Source of the DNA: Acetobacteraceae bacterium
GTDB taxonomy: Bacteria; Pseudomonadota; Alphaproteobacteria; Acetobacterales; Acetobacteraceae
Length of the DNA stretch: 9,683 nucleotides
Assembly: GCA_947476855.1 (NCBI GenBank)
Contig: CANJSR010000165.1
Coordinates: 1-9,683, forward strand
Direction of reading: 5' to 3'
This document shows, one piece after another, positions 7,110-9,683 of the stretch. How positions within the stretch are numbered: the first letter of the stretch is position 1; the number at the start of each line of letters is the position of its first letter. The position numbers and the translations under genes are program-made. A model generated the notes under the pieces. It was not told the origin of the DNA, did no database searches, and was given only the letters and a program-made list of their open reading frames with translations.

Positions 7110-8384
7110 ATGCATCTTGCCGAATTGAAGATGAAGTCGCCAGCCGACCTGGTGAGCTTCGCCGAATCACTGAATATCGAAAACGCATCGTCACTGCGCA
7201 AGCAGGACATGCTGTTCGCCATTCTGAAGAACCTGGCCGAGAACGACCAGCCGATCCATGGCGACGGAACGCTCGAAATCCTGCCCGACGGGTTTGGATT
7301 CCTTCGCAGTTCCGAGGCCAACTACCTTCCCGGCCCCGACGACATCTATGTCAGCCCCAGCCAGGTGCGTCGTTTCGCCCTGCGAACCGGCGACACGGTC
7401 GAGGGCCAGATCCGCGCGCCGCGCGATGGGGAACGGTATTTCGCCCTGCTCAAGGTCGAGCAGGTGAATTTCGAGCCGCCAGAAGCGGTGCGCCACCGGA
7501 TCAACTTCGACAACCTGACGCCGCTGTACCCGGACGAACGGTTGAAGATGGAGTTGGAAAACTACCAGCCCACCGCCAAGGGCGCGCAGCGCGACTATAC
7601 GCCGCGGGTGATCGACCTGATCTCTCCCATCGGCAAGGGCCAGCGCGCGCTGATCGTGGCGCCGCCGCGCACCGGTAAGACGGTCATGCTGCAAAGCATC
7701 GCGACCGCCATCGCCGCCAACCACCCCGATGTCTTCCTGATCGTGCTGCTGATCGACGAACGGCCCGAGGAAGTGACCGACATGGCCCGCACGGTGAAGG
7801 GGGAGGTGATTGCCTCCACCTTCGACGAACCGGCGACGCGGCATGTGCAGGTCACGGAAATGGTGCTGGAGAAGGCCAAGCGCCTGGTCGAGCACAAGCG
7901 CGACGTGGTCATCCTGCTGGACAGCATCACCCGGCTCGCCCGCGCCTACAACACCGTTGTCCCGTCATCGGGCAAGGTGCTGACGGGTGGTGTGGACGCG
8001 AACGCGTTGCAGCGGCCGAAACGCTTCTTCGGCGCGGCGCGCAATATCGAGGAAGGTGGGTCACTCACCATCATCGCCACCGCGCTGATCGATACCGGCA
8101 GCCGCATGGACGAGGTGATCTTCGAGGAGTTCAAGGGCACCGGTAACTCGGAAATCATCCTGGACCGGAAACTGTCCGACAAGCGCACCTTCCCCGCGAT
8201 CGACATCACCAAATCGGGCACCCGCAAGGAAGAGTTGCTGGTCGAAAAGGGCATCCTGTCGAAGATGTGGGTGCTGCGCCGTATCCTCAACCCGATGGGG
8301 ACGACGGACGCGATGGAGTTCCTGCTGGACAAGCTGAAATACAGCAAGACCAACAACGATTTCTTCGAGGCGATGAACACCTGA
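7110..8384 (+). CDS. rho: Transcription termination factor Rho
   Basis: Rho is the hexameric RNA-dependent ATPase/helicase that binds C-rich nascent RNA and releases stalled RNA polymerase. From this ATG it has 424 residues (E. coli: 419) and aligns end to end from memory. In order: Rho N-terminal helical domain (1-48, [20 protein letters not shown]); cold-shock-like primary RNA-binding fold (about 50-120: [48 protein letters not shown]); Walker A APPRTGKT (184-191); the [13 protein letters not shown] block (213-225); Walker B VVILLD (266-271) followed by [15 protein letters not shown]-loop region [15 protein letters not shown] (286-300); R-loop region [21 protein letters not shown] (328-348). 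No insertion domain is present. GAGG at 7099-7102 lies 7 nt before the ATG. The frame stays open upstream to 6801 (with another ATG at 6993), but that part is not Rho-like. Rho is autoregulated by premature termination in E. coli; the leader here could allow the same. Confidence 0.98.
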   Translation: MHLAELKMKSPADLVSFAESLNIENASSLRKQDMLFAILKNLAENDQPIHGDGTLEILPDGFGFLRSSEANYLPGPDDIYVSPSQVRRFALRTGDTVEGQIRAPRDGERYFALLKVEQVNFEPPEAVRHRINFDNLTPLYPDERLKMELENYQPTAKGAQRDYTPRVIDLISPIGKGQRALIVAPPRTGKTVMLQSIATAIAANHPDVFLIVLLIDERPEEVTDMARTVKGEVIASTFDEPATRHVQVTEMVLEKAKRLVEHKRDVVILLDSITRLARAYNTVVPSSGKVLTGGVDANALQRPKRFFGAARNIEEGGSLTIIATALIDTGSRMDEVIFEEFKGTGNSEIILDRKLSDKRTFPAIDITKSGTRKEELLVEKGILSKMWVLRRILNPMGTTDAMEFLLDKLKYSKTNNDFFEAMNT

Positions 8385-8391
8385 TCGGGTG

Positions 8392-8417
8392 GGCTTGCCC
8401 GTGATCCCGGGTAAGCC
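8392..8417 (+). terminator. Candidate rho terminator hairpin
   Basis: Seven nt after the rho stop, GGCTTGCCCG (8392-8401) can pair with CGGGTAAGCC (8408-8417) around the 6-nt loop TGATCC, giving ten pairs with one G-U. The following tract is only GTTTCAT, a weak U-run, so termination may be partial or may also depend on the repeat element downstream. Confidence 0.5.
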
Positions 8418-8420
8418 GTT

Positions 8421-8540
8421 TCATCGTGGCGGCGCTTTTCGTCGTGGCGGGCAGACTATCTGGTCATGCCGAGCAAACCCTCTGGTTATGCCGGGCGAAC
8501 CGTCTCGTTATGCCGGGCAAATTTTTTCGTCATGCCGGGC
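8421..8540 (+). repeat. Tandem array with 22-nt period, core ATGCCGGGC
   Basis: Units begin at 8439, 8461, 8483, 8505 and 8527, exactly 22 nt apart. The unit pattern is T(C/G)GT(C/T)ATGCCGGGC followed by 8 variable bases, often AA then C/T-rich. Units 2 and 3 (8461 and 8483) match at 18 of 22 positions; the 8439 unit is degenerate (GTCGTGGCGGGC), and a shorter relic (TCATCGTGGCGGC) sits at 8421-8438. The last core runs directly into the central inverted repeat. There are no unique spacers, so it is not CRISPR. Confidence 0.75.
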
Positions 8541-8617
8541 GCAGGCCCGGTACCTACGACTTTCCCCTGTTGCTGACAGCGAAGTCGTGGGTGCCGGGCC
8601 TACACCCAGCATGACGA
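8527..8617. repeat. Long imperfect inverted repeat (36-nt arms, 19-nt loop)
   Basis: The arm 8527-8562 begins TCGTCATGCCGGGC and ends CCTACGACTT; the arm 8582-8617 is its reverse complement at 31 of 36 positions. All five differences are C/T transitions, so in RNA two become G-U on the plus strand and three on the minus strand. The 19-nt loop holds a small CTGT/ACAG stem (8567-8570 with 8576-8579). The left arm can also fold by itself: CCGGGC (8535-8540) with GCCCGG (8545-8550). A large cruciform or a bidirectional terminator is possible. Confidence 0.85.
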
Positions 8618-8688
8618 AAACTCAGCATGCCACCCATCATGACGATTGACCTTCGCCCAGCATGACGAGAGGGCGCCCTGCATAACGA
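8618..8688 (-). repeat. Inverted set of the same repeat units, right flank
   Basis: Read on the minus strand, units begin at 8688 (TCGTTATGCAGGGC), 8668 (TCGTCATGCTGGGC) and 8645 (TCGTCATGATGGGT), then continue into the right arm of the central inverted repeat at 8617. The spacings are 20, 23 and 28 nt, less regular than the left array; a partial unit (GGCATGCTGAG) lies inside the last one. Together the two flanks form a roughly symmetric, inward-facing element. Confidence 0.65.
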
Positions 8689-8699
8689 CCGGTGCGCTC

Positions 8700-9518
8700 C
8701 TAACTCGCCAGCACGCCCACCAGATCTTCCTCCAGCACCACACACGTCAACGGCCCGCCCATACCCGCCCCCGTATCGATCCCGATCCGATTGGGAGTCG
8801 TCACAACCTGCGGCGTGTTCGAATGCCCATGCACCACGATCGCCCCCAGGCTGCCCTCCGTGAACAGGAACGGCTGGCGCATCGTCGTCAGGTCATCCAG
8901 CGTCTGTTCCGCCAGAGGAACGCCAGGGCGGATGCCGGCGTGGACGAACAGATACTCCCCCTCCTGATGCATCCGGACCAGGCTCCGCAGGAACGCCACA
9001 TGAGCGGCCGGCAACGCGGATTCCCATTCCTCCCGCGGCAGATCGGGGTCGAGGCCCCAGCTTGGCAACGATTCGCGCCCCCCGGCCCATAGCCAGTCGG
9101 TTGCCGCCGCCCGGTCGCCGGCCAGCGCATCGACCAGCATCCGCTCATGATCGCCCATCAGGTTCACAACCCGCAGTCCGGCCGCGGGCGGCGGCCCCGC
9201 CAGCACATCCAGCACGCCCGCACTGTCCAGTCCCTTGTCGATATAATCACCGATATGCACCAGAACGGCGGCCGGCACCGGGCGTTCGGCCAAATCCTGC
9301 GCGACCATCCGGTGCAGCGCGACCAGCTTGTCCCTGCAGCCATGGACATCGCCGATCACGTAGACCCGCCGTCCTTTCGGCATCCAGCCGGGCGCGCGCA
9401 GCCAGCGCATCGTCTCCGGCGAATCGCCCCCGGTCTTCGGACCGCTCCAGGTCGGCACCGACGCCGCGGCCTCAATCGCCGCCCGTCCGCGCGGTCCGCG
9501 CCTAATCGGCCGCCTCAT
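8700..9518 (-). CDS. Metallophosphoesterase of the PPP (calcineurin-like) family
   Basis: This 272-residue protein is a two-metal phosphoesterase like bacterial PPP-type Ser/Thr phosphatases and ApaH-type diadenosine tetraphosphatases. The ordered motifs are GDVHG (56-60), GDYIDKG (90-96; commonly GDxVDRG), GDHE (122-125; commonly GNHE), FVHAGI (191-196) and HGH (230-232), followed by NRIGIDTGAG (243-252). Spacing and order are right for the family. The Asn of GNHE, normally a metal ligand, is Asp123 here (codon GAT, 9152-9150), and the Arg of the second motif is Lys95. The first 45 or so residues are Arg/Ala/Gly/Pro-rich, precede the fold and contain no clear signal peptide. The start is well supported: GGGAGG lies 6 nt before the ATG. 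It is convergent with rho and divergent from the next gene. Phosphoprotein or nucleotide substrates cannot be told apart from sequence alone. Confidence 0.9.
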   Translation of the reverse strand: MRRPIRRGPRGRAAIEAAASVPTWSGPKTGGDSPETMRWLRAPGWMPKGRRVYVIGDVHGCRDKLVALHRMVAQDLAERPVPAAVLVHIGDYIDKGLDSAGVLDVLAGPPPAAGLRVVNLMGDHERMLVDALAGDRAAATDWLWAGGRESLPSWGLDPDLPREEWESALPAAHVAFLRSLVRMHQEGEYLFVHAGIRPGVPLAEQTLDDLTTMRQPFLFTEGSLGAIVVHGHSNTPQVVTTPNRIGIDTGAGMGGPLTCVVLEEDLVGVLAS

Positions 9519-9587
9519 GGCCTGCCTCCCTTTCGATTTTCTGAGGGCCTGCTAGGCTGGGCGGGCAAGTCAAACCGGAGGAAGGCT
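9519..9587. other. Short divergent intergenic region (69 bp)
   Basis: It separates the phosphoesterase gene (minus) from the MaoC-like gene (plus), so promoters for both must lie here or inside the coding regions. TAGGCT at 9553-9558 could be a -10 box for the plus-strand gene, but no good -35 box lies 16-18 nt upstream. Nothing else is recognisable. Confidence 0.4.
9577..9581 (+). promoter_or_regulatory. Strong ribosome binding site for a TTG start
   Basis: GGAGG sits 6 nt before TTG at 9588 within the purine run GGAGGAAGG. This near-ideal Shine-Dalgarno, with family-like sequence beginning right after the TTG, decides the start even though no ATG is present at the N-terminus. Confidence 0.75.
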
Positions 9588-9683
9588 TTGGCCAAGATCA
9601 CATTCCCTGTCGAAGCGACGCATATCATGATGTTTGCGCGCGCCATCGGCGACACGAACCCCGTCTACCACGATGCGGAGGCG
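9588..9683 (+). CDS. MaoC-like / FAS1-like dehydratase N-terminal domain, 3'-truncated by window edge
   Basis: Only the first 32 codons are in the window: TTG (Met), AKITFPVEATHIMMFARAIG, then DTNPVYHDAEA. The pattern of a short beta-strand, a helix ending in ARAIGDTNPVYHD and an acidic residue after it is typical of the first hot-dog fold of MaoC-like acyl dehydratases/hydratases, where YAxAxGDxNPxYxD recurs. Such proteins usually act on acyl-CoA or acyl-carrier thioesters as (R)-specific hydratases; the substrate here is unknown. The frame is open to the right edge. A thioesterase-type hot-dog protein is the main alternative, since the catalytic region of the longer protein is not seen. Confidence 0.65.
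   Translation, partial: MAKITFPVEATHIMMFARAIGDTNPVYHDAEA

Larger units (their letters stand above)
8385..8699. other. Gene-free 315-bp interval between convergent rho and phosphoesterase genes
   Basis: No credible gene lies here. The interval is filled by the candidate rho terminator and by a repeat element: a left array of units pointing right, a central long inverted repeat and a right set of units pointing left. The short frames across it are the low-value ORFs such repeats commonly create. Being the only space between two convergent genes, it probably insulates their transcription in both directions. Confidence 0.7.

Noticed and set aside
8439..8540. CRISPR array
   Set aside because: The 22-nt period is the whole unit, with no conserved repeat plus unique 30-nt spacers and no cas gene nearby.
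8389..8745. Small frames (8389-8649 and 8426-8614 plus, 8554-8745 minus) in the rho-downstream interval
   Set aside because: They are translations of the repeat units (recurring CRAN, RHAGRRPGT-like words) with no RBS. Such repeats often yield false hypothetical proteins.

Overview
The window is GC-rich DNA with dense coding, a strong G/C third-position preference and long spurious open frames on the antisense strands. The Rho and PheT sequences look alphaproteobacterial. An extra segment in the PheT B5 domain and the dispersed ATGCCGGGC-type repeat suggest Rhodospirillales, perhaps Acetobacteraceae; this is recall-based inference, not a search result. I see no phage, transposase, CRISPR or integrase signal.

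Layout. Positions 3-1307 (+) hold the C-terminal part of pheT, followed after 33 nt by a glutamine-synthetase-like ligase (1341-2615, +). That gene ends tail-to-tail with a minus-strand run, and the two stop codons overlap. Read in the direction of transcription, the run is a KefB/KefC-type cation:proton antiporter (6841-5030), an M20-family hydrolase of the allantoate/N-carbamoyl-amino-acid type (4970-3681) and a membrane histidine-kinase-like protein (3670-2612) that lacks the phosphoacceptor histidine. A 268-bp divergent region separates the antiporter from rho (7110-8384, +). It holds a good sigma70-type promoter, a C-rich, G-poor stretch and a 28-codon upstream frame whose stop overlaps the rho start. 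After rho come a terminator-like hairpin and a compact repeat element (about 8421-8690). Then follow a minus-strand PPP-type metallophosphoesterase (9518-8700) and the first 32 codons of a MaoC-like dehydratase (9588 onward, TTG start, +).

How the genes relate. pheT and rho are core information-processing genes. The minus-strand trio could be one transcript, but nothing shows a shared pathway. The GS-like ligase and the M20 amidohydrolase both act on C-N bonds of small nitrogen compounds in their families, so a link through nitrogen-compound catabolism is possible but unproven, especially as they are convergent. Most of the window is ordinary chromosome. The points most worth a second look are the kinase without its histidine, the 22-nt-period array flanking a 36-bp inverted repeat downstream of rho, and the rho leader. 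I found no convincing evidence of a wholly new multi-gene system.
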